Shown here in pieces: positions 12,001 to 27,000 of a stretch of 64,000 nt of DNA (positions within the stretch are counted from its first letter, which is position 1; every line of letters begins with the position of its first letter). A model generated the notes under the pieces. The model made no database searches and was not told the DNA's origin. It saw only the letters and a program-made list of their open reading frames with translations. Origin of the DNA: Muricea muricata (taxonomy: Eukaryota; Cnidaria; Anthozoa; Malacalcyonacea; Plexauridae); the NCBI GenBank assembly GCA_963855995.1, contig OY979716.1, positions 43,016,854-43,080,853 of the forward strand, read 5' to 3'. The position numbers were made by a program, and so were the translations under genes.

Positions 12001-15000
12001 TTTTATTCCTGTAGTACTAGACATTGTATTGTTCTCAAAAACGACAGGATCTGAAGGTACTGTAAAAATACAAACGAACTCATCTCATGAATTTACTTTT
12101 TTTGTGCGGGGAAAGCACAACTGCGTATTTTCAGGGCCTTTTTTAAAATAAAGGGAAAGGCCCTGGCACTGGTTCCTATCTTCCGCAATTTCATTGGTCT
12201 ATTACCCCAAACAGTTAATTTATTTATAACCGTATACCCGTTATATTTGCGTGAAGAAAAAAATACAAGGTAAACTTCTAACATTTAACGCTTTACTAAG
12301 CCGCTGCATTACTTTCTTATCTAACCAACTCGTTGTGTCGGTCGATTTTGGAAAAAATATTTCGCATTATGCAGTTATCGCGTAAATTTATTCGAAAACC
12401 ACGATTCACGGTTTCAAGCCAGCCCGCGGTGCCAGGGCCTTTTCACCTCTCTCTAAGAGGCTTGGGAACGAGGTTGGGGAAAGCACTTTAATCGTCATCC
12501 ATTCGCCATCGCCATTATCATGATTATATCACGTAACAAGAGTGATTACTTGCCCGTCTAATATACTTACTGCCAACTTTGATCTTGACAACTGATGAGT
12601 AGACAGCTGCCATTCCTATTGTTCCTTTGCATTGGTAGTATCCTGTAGAACTTCGTGTCGCATTAAAAGTAAATTTAGCACGAACAAGGTTGTTTAAATG
12701 CATGGACGAGAAAGACCACTCTTGTAAAGATCTTCCGTTTACAATCAATTCCAATTTAGAAAAAAATTGGAAGTTACGGTTATCCTCTCTGGCGCACGTG
12801 AACGAAACTTCTTTGTGGACAAGTACAAACGTTGTAGCCGTTGATATCTCAAGAGGTGGGATTTCTACGTCAAAAAACATGGAAATATTTTAGATTTGAC
12901 GAATTATTTTCGATTTGGCGATTGTTAACATCGCAGGTGTCAAGTTTGGGATATGATAGAACAATTCAATGAGTCTGGGAAGAGTAGAAAATAACTCTGT
13001 ACCAGAACTGAAACAACTAATTGGAGCATGCTGTTTTTATTACAGTACATCAGTGAAAACGATATAAAAATCTTGCATGTAAATATTTATACCTGCATGT
13101 ATGATGTACAAATGAGCATATAGATCCAGAATTCTTAATAATATCATAATCGATAAGAGTGTTTGTACAATGGTTAATAAACAATTATTGAATGAGGTCG
13201 AGCAGGATATGAGGAATTATCAAGGCAGAGGTTTGTGTTAAGTCTGTCCAGAGTTCATGGTAACAAACTTATTTAGGATTCATCTTTCTGATCATTTGGT
13301 TTGCTTTTAAAATGTTAGCCAACCAGGAGATACAAGTAAATCTACTCCGGGTGCAGCAAATGATGCAAGTTAATCTAGCTGAACGTGGGCCTCTTTCCTA
13401 CATTAGTGGGTATGTTGTCTCGAAATTATTTAAGAAGAACAAGGGAAATCTAGCCCAGAAAAAAAAGAACTGCAAGAGTTACTGCATTATATGAACTGTT
13501 CCAACGAGTGAAACAGCTTCATATCAGCCCGGACAAGAGGTGGCCTGGTCACGCCATGTGATCATTTGGTAGCTACCTTAGAAGAAGGCGAAGGCATATT
13601 TAGAAATGAAATTGGCAAGTCAAAATTGGTTATACGTAATGTGCCAGCTGATAAGATATCCTTTTTAACTCTAGAGTCACCCAAAGCTAAATCATTGTGG
13701 GATAACATTGTAATGGCTTCTGGGACTCAGAAATTATGTCTAGAAAACGTTATCAAACTTTACTTGAAAGTGAGATCTTTTTCATATACTAAAGACTATT
13801 TTGCAAAATATAAGATCAAAGAACAGCAAGTGAAAAAGGCACTTAGAAAAGACATGAAACAAAGTTCGAATGAAAAATGAATGTGTATATACATGGCTAT
13901 AAATATTCAACACTGATTATATGGTTGTAAATATATTGAATACTGCAAGTTTCATTTGGGAAGCGTTCATTTTGTACGTTTAATAAAGATTGTTTGCTCC
14001 ATATACTTTCTATACTTATATGCATGCAATTACTATTCCACCCAAGTTCTGATACTACGTCTAACAGATCCTAAACTGAAGAGACATGATGAGCATTACA
14101 AATGGTTACAAATCGTAGGGTATCTAAAAACGGAACCCATTAAGAAATTGATGATGTATTCTTTACAAATTCTTGATAATTTTAAACAGAATATACAATT
14201 ATTATCTTAATGATACTGTTTTTATGACACCTATAATTCTGTACTACCACATGTGTTATTTAGGGATGCATTATTACCTGGTCAGTCAAACTCCTGAAAC
14301 ACCAATGACACCAGTAGAATAACTAAAGTGACAAACTATTTTCATTTGTCAACCATTAAAGCACAACTTGAACATTTATTTGCCAATATCTGCTGTTAGC
14401 TCATTGAACTACAAGCTGGTTTTTTACAACCATCTAATGCCAGATGATACACAGTCAAACCCAAAATGTAAATGATTCCTCTTTTACATGACCAAATTTT
14501 CTTAGGTACATTTCATGTATCAAATGTCAAAAAACCCTAATTTACATGCTCAAAAAGCCTTGACAAAGATAATTTGGTCGTATAAAAGGGGTTTGACTTA
14601 TCTCTCACAAATGAAAGATATGTACAGATGCATGCTTACTTAAATTGTTGTCAGCTTTTTTAATTTATTCTCACGAAAAATACAGGGTTCAATCATCACA
14701 TGCCTATATGAACATCCTCTGTCATTGGCTGATCAAGACAATAAAAACTATAGACATTATATCCTAAAGAATGTGTCATAAGTACTGATCATTGTTCCAG
14801 GAAGCCAATCATAAAATGTTCCATATTAGGCAGGCATTTACCACAGAAGAAAACTCATAACATTTATTTTTATTATATCAATACTCCTTCTTATACAAAC
14901 CGACAATCTGTTGGTAAGTAGTTTACTTCTGCTTCTTTCTCTTATGCACAGGTTCATCACTGACTGTGTACCATTTCTCTTTAGTGTAACGACAACCAAC

Positions 15001-18000
15001 ATCACCTCTCACCACTAGGGCAATATCCCTTTGTGCTGCAATGGTTAGGTCGTTATAACCAAGTTATGGGTTGTCTGACCGCCCGCCTTTCGCTCTTTGG
15101 TGCCCAAAGTAATCTTCCACGACATCCTGCATAAATCTCTCCGTCAAGACATATTGAAAGCCTTCCGCCAGCAGGAATCTAATGGCTTCAATGTAGGAGT
15201 AGACGCAGATTTTTAAACCTTCATATGTCTGGGTGAAAATAAACATTTTCTATCTGTCGTCGTTGCGGGAATACTTCCCTTCTCGCGCTGTAGTCGAGTT
15301 TTCTAATCATTTGAAATACTCCAGGAACACACCTTTTAACCAGCTGAATCGCTCGTCATCTCGGTCTTTGATCTCACATTTGTGCAGTCAAAAAAAATCG
15401 TTTATCATCATGTAGAACTTTGTAGTTTCCAGAACATCATCTGCTTCACTTACTTGTAGGGCTACAGCTACAGATCTGCTCAAGACCTAAACAGCCAGCC
15501 TCACCAAATAAACTAGAAAGATGCAATTGACTAGTTGACATTTGGACTTTAACGGCCAATAGTTTTCCCTTGACCATTAAGATATTCTAGCAACTTGATA
15601 TTAAAATGAATATAAAGAAATGAATAAAATGATTAAAAATATTATAACTTATGTATTCACCTACAATGACTTATTATGATTTGGTTTGCTTGATTGTATG
15701 TTATATAACAACTTAAAAGATGTAAAACACTTGCATGTGGATATACATTCATTGATATTCCACCTTTGATACCATCATTACTCTGAGTACAATATGATCT
15801 AGGGTTAGATTTCGGAGCGTGTGGAGAGGAAACTCTTAATTGATCACTGTAGTGGAGACTTGCAATGTACCTCCAAGAAGATGCTGCCCGTCATTTCACA
15901 TGTAACGGCTGGATGTACCAGATCCCGAGTTGTATAGAGAGTTCCGTGAAGTTTTGATTAAATGTGCCGAATAACCAAAAAAAAGTGGTTGAAGCGTGAA
16001 ATTGTAAAAGGTTTGGTGTCTTATATACATCACACTTCAGATCTACTGCTAACTTGGTATGGGGGCGGAAGAACTTACGGTTGGGAGAAGAACCTTAGTT
16101 AACAGCAGCACACATCATCAGCTTTAGAGATAGCTCCAATGTAGAAACCACATTCCAGAACATAGGCATTATTAAATGAAAAGAAGTGACATTTCCTGTA
16201 AAGAAATATGCAAAAGCATGTTTGAGGTCAGTGCGCATTCCTCTTACAAGAAATACCAAAGCATGACTAGCTAGGGTGTCGTCATCGGATCACCAAGATC
16301 GATAAATCCAATCAAATCTCCCGAATACTTGTCAACGACAAGATTGGACTGAATGTTCATTTCATCCATGGTAAGGGAATATATCTCTGCAGATCACAGT
16401 AGGTTGATTTTTTCCACACAAATCATCAATGGTCTCTTGGTTTATACCCAAAAAACCCTCTCGCTTGGTAAAATCAATGCCCCACTGTATCTAAGCTCAC
16501 GATAAGTAGAAGCTGACTTTCGATGTAGAGACAAAGAGAACCTGATAAGTAGCTGACGACGCTCTTGACTTTTTTTCTCCGCTCGGACTAGTATATGCCC
16601 AGCATTGGTGCAGGGACTACATAATTTATTATCATCATTACAACTTTCCATAATGGCTTGGCAATCAGCAGAACGGAAGTTCACAGAAACCTCAAAATGG
16701 ATTGGAGATGAATCACTGTTCCGGGAAGTTGCTCTGTGGCGTCTGATGTAGGGTCAAGGCCAAAGATCCTGTCAGATGATCTTCAGGTAGTCCATCACAC
16801 AAGTGGCAGTTTTCAATGAATGATAGAAGTTCCTTAATCTCTCCACCTCTAGCATGATCCTCTGGTAATAGCCAATTATAATTAAAAAGTGTAAATTCTA
16901 AAGACGTGTTAGTTTAACATTGACCGTATATCAAGCTATACCATGCACACCATCCCACAACTTGAAATCGACTTCACCGTTTTCCTGCTTCTCCGAAAAC
17001 CACAGAGCTACCGACTCTACCTTTAGCTGCTTGAGCGCATCTTCTGCCGATAAATTCAACAGTGATGACGACGTCGAAGGATAATTTTCAGACTCGACAG
17101 AGCTTCTAACCAGAGGGCGTCGCTCTCTCTTTTTTTAATTTTGTGGTTGCGTTTGGGCAGACTTTCCATAGGAACGCTGCCAGTAGCGAGAATTTTTCTT
17201 GTGGAATCAGCGAACGATCTTCTCTCCTGACGAAGGGCCTACGCTCGAAAGTCGAAACGTTCGAATTTCACTTAATGTCCTCGCTACATTGGTAAAATAA
17301 TAGTTCGAGATAAATGTCTACATGAATACATATCCCCTATGTTTTATTTATAAAGTGCAAATTTCTGTTGTCATTGTATTACAATATCAGTATACAGAAT
17401 TTAAATATCAAGCGCAAAATGAATATACAAATATAACATTTTAACTTACTTGTTAATATACAGTCTGGCTTGAAATGGAGCTCGCAAATAAAGATATTGT
17501 TTGCCTCGATACGTTTTTTAACGCTGGTGTCATCTCTCTCGTCCGCAGTATTAATCAAAGCCATTTTCCTCTGGCATTTGTCTTCAGAGCTACGGTGTGC
17601 TCACTATCATCATCGCGAAGTGACGGGATTTTAAATAGTAAAAGCCTGTGTATTTGGCTTGCTGCACAACCGAAGAAGGCGCAATTATGCTCAGGCGTGT
17701 ATACAATTTATATTCCAAAATCGTCTTCAAATAGCGTCACAAACAAAGCAAATTTTTTGAAAAATTTTGGAGCCGAATGCGCTTCGCTGAATAAACCGCA
17801 CTTGTTGAAGTGTTGAGTGATGAACACATCGCATCACGTCACCCTCATTAACAGTGAACAATAACATATTTTTCACGTGACGTAGCTAGACTAACCATCC
17901 TCATCTAGTGACCGTGGATTAATGGAGATTGAAAAATTAAAGGCCTTTGCACAGTTGTACCTATAATGTTTATTATCATGGAAGTTAAAACTCATTTTGT

Positions 18001-21000
18001 TTGATAAAAGAAAAATAAACATCACAAGAGACAAACAAGCCACAATAATTTAGATATCACAATCCGGCAGATATCTCAAAAACGTGATATTGAAACTGTT
18101 GATAGGCTCTTAAATTGTTCGTATTAATTAGGGTAAATTAAGTACAGGGTTGCCAGATTTCTTGAATAATTAAGCCAAACCATCATTAGTGCTGCCAAAA
18201 AAACAAAGAAAACAAAAGGCAAATTCAATGAAAAACAAAGAGCATTGTTAAAAGTTCGGCTAATTTATTCATGCAATCTGGCAACCCTGATTAAGTAGTC
18301 GGGAACAATGCTCGGACACGGAGACTGGGAACTTGGCGGGAAATGCAAGTCACGTGTAGTAATATATATTGTAATAAGAGGTAGACAGTTGAGTTCGATA
18401 TAGTGATTAAGCTAAATACAGTGGAATATTACAAGTTAAATATATACAGTGAAAGAGACAAACAGCAGAAACAAAAGTGTTGTAATGTTCTGGATCTTTA
18501 AAGTGTTGTAATGTTCTGGATCTTTAAAGTGTTGTAATGTCCTGGATCTTTAAAGTGTTGTAATGTTCTTGGTCTATCCCTTTGTCAGGGACCGCGGGGC
18601 AATTTTTCGATTGAGGGGGCCGAATGCTTAGCTTCCCAGGGGAGGGGAGGGAGCTGGGGCAACAATCGTGCTACCATTCTTGCTTCGCTCTTTTTCAATT
18701 TTTTTCCGTTATCTTTAATTTTTTAAGTGTTTTTCTTAAACTATCTTGCGTTTGCGACGTGTTCATGTTTTTGTTGGGTTTTTTTCGTTCTTTATTAGTA
18801 AATATTGGAGAAAATATATGTATGTTTTTTCGACGCCAGTCCTTTTGCCTCCTTTTGCTGGATTTCAGAGTGCGTTTTCCCAAAATCACAGCCAAAATGT
18901 TATGAGGTGCTCTTGACCTGAGCTGTAACGCTACTTATTGGAAAAACACCAAGTAGCACTGGTTATAATTAACCGCCATTCAATCAATCACAGAAAAATT
19001 ATTGGGGGGGCCAAGGCCCCCGCCCCTTCCCCTCCTCCGTGGTCCCTGTTTGTGCAGCATTTATTCATTATTGTTGCATAACTAGTTACATGACGTAGAA
19101 GCTAAGCTGCATGACCTGCTCGCAGGCACAAAAACAAATGTCGCAAAATGGCGAAAAGTTGTGACACTGACCTAAACTCGAAAACTTTGGCACGTTGTGT
19201 CGTTCGAGATTCTAATAAATCATGTGAAAAAGCATTTATCGGGAAATAGATTGTTCTGCCGGAATATTATAATGATCTTGGCTAAAAATATAGGGCATCA
19301 TGATGGAGATATAAAAATCCATGTGCATTAACGGAGTGAAAAATATCCAACACGGTGGATGTTCTAGTAGGTACACCTTCAAACATATAACGATCACTTT
19401 ATGTTATTAAAATTGATACGGGAGATAAATCTTTCTTAGGACGTTAAGGGAAAGTTACAATGCACGTAATTTTCAGAACCATTGTCAAAGATATAGCAAC
19501 CCAATTTCAATGAACAAGCTACGGAATTCTAACGATTGATTCCTTTATAAAGTAACGTTAGGTCACAGTCAATAACAGGCAAGTATTTTACACAAACATA
19601 ATGCCTCAGTCATTTGTAACCACGGCCCCCCACCCCCGGGACATAGCGGGGAACTTAACACTAACCAAGTGTTAAGAACTGTTAATTTCTCCACCCCTGG
19701 TGCAAAGTTACTTGTTAAACCCCCAGTATGGCAGGGCCTCAAAACATCCAAATCAACCAGATCACACATTAATTTAAAACCTTATGAAGTGTTAAGAATA
19801 TTACGCCAATACAAATTTCAGATAGATCTTTTAATATTGCTGAAATAAATAAGGTAGAACCTGATTTAATGTATACCTACTGTAAGTTTATCAATTGCTA
19901 ATATAAGGATACATAAACATATTAAAAATCATACTTTCTACAAGTTGTTTCGTGGGACGCCATTTTAAGACCGGCTGTTAAATCCCGGTTTGATTCCCCG
20001 GGGTTAAAATTCGTAGTTAATTCCACGGCACTACGGGGCATATTGCGCTGTTAAATGGCGTTAAATCCCCGTTATATTTTTGAACATCCCCGCTATGTCC
20101 CGGGGGGGGGGCGTGGTTACAAATGACTGAGGCATAACATTGTGTTCTTTGTTTTTCGACGGCAATAATGATGGTGTGGCCTAATTATTCAAGAATACTG
20201 GCAACTGCATGAATTATTTATGCAGTGTGTAATTAATTACGTGAATGGTTGAGATTAGATTAAAACCCTCTATGATTTTTTTTATGTATAGTTCAACAAT
20301 AGGTAGGTCCAATTGTACACCAGGGCAAAGATAATTAAAATTTGTGCAACCTTTTTTCTTGTTTAGTTTAGTGTATAGCTTTTTGAAATAGTTGACAGTG
20401 TTACAGATGGTAACAAGACATGCAATCGACCTTTTTAAAATGAACACCGTGATTTGGGTTTCACGCTTAAGCCCAACTACCCCAGTACAACAAACGTCAT
20501 TTTGAAACGTTTTTCGAAATTACTGTAGCTGTGCAAGTATTGATCACCCTTTTCATGTCATTACAATATTCCAATTTTCCTTTTGTCCATTGGATTTTGC
20601 TCATAATTTTTTTGGTATGCTAGCTTTTGACGCTTATCCCACCATTGGTATTTTAATGCCACTATATCGATAGCACATGCTCAGTAGGTTATCAATGAAT
20701 ATAACCACTCAACTCTGTAAGAAAGTCTCAAAAACACAGACTTTTAGGCAGATTGCCTGTTAGCCTGCTTCTACATTTGCTGACATATTTTTTCAACCAG
20801 AATTACAGCTTTATTTAAGAATACGTACAAAATTATAAGGAAATGACGTAGTTATAAGTAATGTGTCCTATTAGATTAGAATAGAATCGAATATAGAATA
20901 TAGTATTTTTTTACCGACGTATCACTAAGGAGCTAGCAAATCTCGTGAACGTGATAACTCGTATAAACTCAACGTGGCAACTCGTATAAGCGTGAACGCG

Positions 21001-24000
21001 ACAACTCGTAAAAGCGTGCATGAACGTGATAAATCGTAAAAGCTTGAACGCGACAACTTGTGAAAACATGAAGGGGATAAGTCATAAAACCATGAACGTG
21101 ACAACTTGTAAAAACGTGAACGTGACAGCTTGTATAAACGTAATTACAGCTCGAGATTTCTGTGACCCGACAACTGATGAGAGAGAAGCCCGAATGAATA
21201 ATCGAAATCGAGAGCGAGTTAAATCGTTCGTTTTATAACATATTAGACTTCTAAGCCATTTTCACTGGACAAAAATCAGACCACAGCCGTTTTGCTATGT
21301 GACCGATCAAGTGCATGTACTTAAAATAATCTTCAAATCAAATGGGAATAGGAACGCGATTTGAAGCACAAACTAAAACACCAACCTTAATGTAGAATTA
21401 AAATAGATTTAGTTAAAATATTATTTTGCATGATGTACTACCATACCTGATACTGTAACAGTTGTGTTCAATGAAAATTCACCAAACGAATTTGTCACCA
21501 AACAAGTATAATATCCGTTGTCCTTCATCGTGGCATTGAAGATGTACAACTGATTTTTATTCATCGTTAATCGCTCAGACCTTTTCAATTTCTTTTCACG
21601 TAAATACCAGGAGAACGCAGGAGAGGGTTGTCCATTGCAGTTGCAAGTTAATGTGATGTTATTTCCAACGAAGGCAGAACCATCGGCCGTAATATTAGAA
21701 CATTGCAGGCCTGCAAAAGTGTGACAGTGAATTTACCTTCTCACATATAAAATGTTCAAAAGCTCATTAATAGTTTATGGGCAGGACACAAAGGAATTCA
21801 TTGCTGTAAAGGAGATCTCGCTCGGAGAGTTTGCAATTTGTACTTGGCTGCGCTTCGCGTTTTATATCTAATAAAGCACTCCTGCTCGTGTTTTAAATAT
21901 TACTAAAACAAATCGAGTCTTGGTAATATTGAATTTCGGAAAGGGCGATGGCAAAGTGAAGATCAACATAACAACGTCGATTGACGAGCCCGCCGTCGTA
22001 TAAAATCTGTCTTAGCGTCTCGAAGCAGCAACATTGTTTGGCGGGGAAAATAAATAAATAATAGCTGCGTTTGCTTGGCATATGATCATAATTTAATATG
22101 TTTTATTATATGTTCCGGTTATTTTACATGCTTTGTGATTACTCAATTGCATGCAGATAAATGCGACTATCACACAATATGCAGATAACTCCGTTATCTG
22201 CATGTTGAGCCTGTGATTCAGATTATGACGGTATTTCCGCTATTGTCTCTTATCTCGATCGACATTTATAATTGTGCCTATAACAAAAGCCTAATCTAAT
22301 AATTTCTTACTTTGTGATGGATTTCTATGAAATAACAATTTTAAACATCCTTGAAAATTCATGATCTCCTCACATGAGAAATAGAACACCCCCCTCCCGA
22401 TATAATTATCGTCTGCAAAGATCCTGCATATTCGTGAAAAGGAAAATTTTATTTTAGCTGTTATTGCTCTTGTGGTTTAAATGTTTTATGTACACTTCTT
22501 TAAGGGTTTTATCCGCTATAGTATGCTCTATTCTGCAAAATGCATTAACTTGCTTGTAGAACAATTCTGTTTCAACACACTTTGAACTTGATCTGTGATG
22601 TTTGGCGAATGGGAGGTCCAATTCTAACGGGAGCGGGGGCTGCCTATTTACCCTCAGAAAGCAATTGCTTCCCAAATATGTTTCTAATCCGATTTATATC
22701 ATTATTCATTGAAGGCAATGCTGTAATGTACTTGAGCCATGGCGCTTCGGAGGTAGGTTTTCCTACTGGCTTGGGAAACGTTGTCGCAGACCACGAGTCG
22801 TATCACTGTAAGATTTCCATAACTTTGTAGCTTGCCAAACAGGTCAATTTGGTGCATCAGCTAAAAAATCTTTCCTTTTGCAAATCCCTGGTTTATACGA
22901 ATGCTGGTGAACAATTTTTCTTCGACCTGCAAAGTGTCTTGATTAACTGAAAAAAATTGTAGCGAAGCTTTCCGTTTTAGGGACTTCATTTTGGCAAACA
23001 ACCCCAGCGCATTGGTCATTTCTACTGAAAGGTAGCTCAAGCTCAGAATATTATAAGTTGTCGATTGACGAGTAATATATGTCAACTCGGTGATGGGATT
23101 CTAGCGTTACCTGAATGCGATCGATCTTTGGCTGATTTACCCACAAGTAGTTGGACACACCGCGTGGGTCTATAATGCGGGACTTTTGCTTCTCGTAGGC
23201 AAAAAACAGTGACTGCTCAAAGTGATTGTATCCTCAAACCCACTAAAGACGAATCAAAGATGCCATGCAATACTAAACGGATAGACCGATTGCATTATGT
23301 ACAGAATTTTGAAAAAAAGTTGAAATGGAAAAATTCATTACCACAGCGTTGAAGATCATCCTAAAATTACTGAAACTGCAAAGTTTGGTCGCGAAATGTT
23401 GTAAAATGGGAAAAATATAGCCCTGCAAAGTTTGCAAATTTTGTATACTTTTGTATGACACACGGAAAATTGGTACCGTTTTCTCGAGAAACAATGCAAT
23501 CGGTCTATTCTTACTCCTGCAGCGACGTAATGTCTTCATTGCCATGTTTGCGCCGAAAGAACATCAGCCACATTGCCCTGGAGGTACTAATTTATGTATG
23601 CGTCTTACTTTGAGTTATTCGCAGCACACACAATCCAAACATCAAATTCATGTCGCACGTAGGGATAAACAATGCGCTACTATCAGTGAGTGTAGATTTT
23701 GGCATCTTTGTCTCACGACAATTCGAGGAGAGTTTTCATAATAAGCTCCATTTTATCATAGACAGACTATACAGATACCGACCAGTATCTTTTATCGCCA
23801 AGGTAGTAGTAAATCGATTCATTTATACTTTGTCGTGTTCAGATTAAAACTGGTGTACAATGCATTAATGTAATTATTTCTCACTGGTATCTTTTGATTT
23901 TCGTACTATTTTTATCCGCACACCCCATAAAAATCCAAGTTTCTCATATTTTATCTTTTTATTGGGGGGGGGGGGGGGGAGGCTGCTGACCCGTCTTGTT

Positions 24001-27000
24001 CGCCCACATGTTAAGATGAGTATTTTTATAGAAATATTTACACTAAACTGCAAGAAAAAGGCACAGTTCTTGTAATCACTAGCAGACACTCGCGACACGG
24101 ATATTTATATCTGTTGTGGCTAAAGCGAACAGGATCCTTGGTTTCTTTTATCGTCATTTTTGTAGTTCTTACAGTGGTATAGTCAGGTTCCCCAGGAAAT
24201 ACGTCCCGCCGTAGTATCACCCAACCCCGGGAACACATCCTCTGCTTTTACCTGGCACAAATATATTGCAATTGTATTGTGTGTGTCGTGACTTTCTTTG
24301 TATCCAAATAGCTGGCCAATCAGGAACGAGGGGGCTAAAGAATGACGCAATAATTATTATAGCCTGTTCGTAGGCTAAAATCCAAAATGGCGGTTATTTA
24401 TGTTCAAAGTGTTTTCATGTTTATGCAAATTTTGAAAGCTGAAAGGTCAATTTACTGATAAAATTGGTAAGTAATCTTTTCTGCATTGTCAGTTCTGGAA
24501 ATGCCGTTCAGTTTTTGATGCCTTGAAAGTTGAAACTAAGATGAAGGTTTTATAATTCGGGTTCCACTGCCCTCTTCAGAGCAATATTATATGTTTATAC
24601 TAGATTGTGTTATTTATCAGGCGCAAATAATGAAGGTACGTGCCAGACTAGATCTCTCTAATATTAGCAAACCTCTTCAGCGAAAAAATCTAAAATATTT
24701 TATAGTGGTATATAAGTAATAATTGTGAACATCCCAAGGTGTAAGTACAAAATAAGATTGACCATTACTCAGCAAAATTACGTTATTGATAATAATTAAG
24801 ATACTCAATAAGCTGTAGAATATGTATGGGAAACAACAAGAAAGAGCAAATATGGCCTGAAAATAAACATCCTAAAAGATTGTTTCTAAATGATCAATTC
24901 TACAAAATCACAGTGACGTACTTCCGGTTAACATGAGGTGTACGCCCTGCGCTGCCGTGAGTCAGTACAACTTGTGTCGTGGTGAGGAACAGATGCGTAT
25001 AGTGGTTGATTCGGACAGGTTAGGTTTTGTATTTTTTTCAGTTGGTTTCTCAATCATTTAATATGTCCTATGCTGACAATGCATTTAAAAATTTCCTTTG
25101 TATGGGGCGCCAAATGTATTTTTATTATTTAGATAAATTACAAAGATAGTTTGGATGATATACTTTATTACATCATATAATCAAAATATCTACTTCGGTT
25201 ATTTGAAATAACCACATTCTCGTTTGCCGAATGAATTCTATTATATCAAATAACCAATTTGCGTTTTGTGCTGTATATGAAATAATAAACTTGACGCGCT
25301 TTCGTTACATCAAATAACCAAGTTTAATGTCATGATTTAATTTGGTTATTTGAAATAACCATTTTTGTGTTCATGATTTAATTTGGTTATATCAAATAAC
25401 CATTATTTGCGTTCATGATTTAATCTGGTTATATCAAATAATCAATTTTTTGTCGCATTATATCAAATAACCAAAATAATTTTTGCACACTTGGCGAGCC
25501 AAAGAACGTCATAACGCTAGAAACACTGAAAGCCTACCCCTCCTGAACATGCTGAAGACAATTTTCCGAAATATTCCGAATTCCGGTTCGCGGAAATATA
25601 GCGTCGGGTCAAAGAAGTCAACAAAGTAGTGCTCTTGCAAGGAGTTTAACTGAAGCTATCGGGCGGGCGATAGACGAGACGCTGACTACAATCGCAGAGG
25701 TAACGTGCAAGAGCTTATTCGTTTTATTTTTCGCTTAGATTGTCTAATATACATATTTGCGTAATATTTTATACACATCATAGCATTGCCACCATTACAT
25801 GAAATACATGAATACGTTCATATTTATGCTGTTTTAGTCTTCGCCTCAAGCAAGTACAGTACTGTCCAGAAATAGCCTAACAAAAACCGCTGTAAACCGC
25901 GGTAGAACTGCGGTAGAGCCGCGGTCGAACCGCGGCTCAACTGCGGCTGAACCGAGGTTCAACTCTTGCGGTTAAAACGGTTTAACTGAGGTTGGACAAG
26001 CGCACATATCGTCAAAGTATTTTCGGAGAACGGAGAATTAACCTCTTGCCTTGAGCCGCAATATCAATGATCGCATGTGTGATGTGAGAAACTCAGTCAT
26101 ATTAGAACCAAAACAACAGCCTGTATTTTGTTTCTTACACGGCACGTCGGTATTTTTTTCTCAGACGGCACGTATTTGGTAAATAAGTTTTTGATTAAAA
26201 AACCTACAGTATTTGGTATCATGAAATGATAAAATTTCACATCTTACTGAAGTAATAGCGTTAGCGCGAAATATATTTACTTTAAACTGGCGTATTCTTT
26301 AAACTGGCGTAATATTGCATGCGATGGTGTTATTGTGAATAATTCGACAAAACGATATTGATACAGGTTCTTTATATTTCAACATTTATTCATATATACT
26401 TAGTAAAGCACAGTCGACTAAGCCTACTCTACGTTACACAGAGGCTGCAACTCGCGTGTTTGATATTTTACACCATCAAAAGCCATTTTATGAATCGGAA
26501 ATGAACGCTAGATGATCGTTTATTCAATTGCGGTTATCTCTTGCAGTCGTCTGCGGTTAACCTCAACCTCACCGCACTTTAACCTCAACGGCACCGCACT
26601 TTAACCTCAACGGCACCGCACTTTAACCTCGACCGCACCGCACTTTAACCTCAACCGCACCGCACTTTAACCTCAACCGCACCGCACTTTAACCTTAACC
26701 GCACCGCACTTTAACCTCAACCTCACCGCTTTCTAACCTCAACCGCAGTGTTAGGTTATTTCTGGACAGTACTGTACTAGTAGCTCTGCTTCTACTAGTG
26801 GTCATGGTGGCGGTATTCAGAACCTGTAATGAGACAATCTAGGCAAAAAATAAAGCGAATAAGCTCTTACATCAGTTACATGTTACTTCTGCGATTGTAG
26901 TTAGGTCTCGTCTATCACCCGCCCGATAGCTTCACTTAAACTCCTTGCAAGAGCACTACTTTGTTGACTTCTTTGACCCGACGCTATATTTCCGCGAACC

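Noticed and set aside
18624..18905. 93-codon plus-strand frame in the CAGGGACC MITE
   Set aside because: Hydrophobic T-rich translation within a short TIR element; no transposase motif.
20945..21238. 72-codon frame [19 protein letters not shown]
   Set aside because: It is the translation of a degenerate minisatellite.
22454..22830. Possible gene on either strand near 22.6 kb
   Set aside because: Protein-like minus-strand stretch but interrupted by stops and without a family match; left as unassigned debris.
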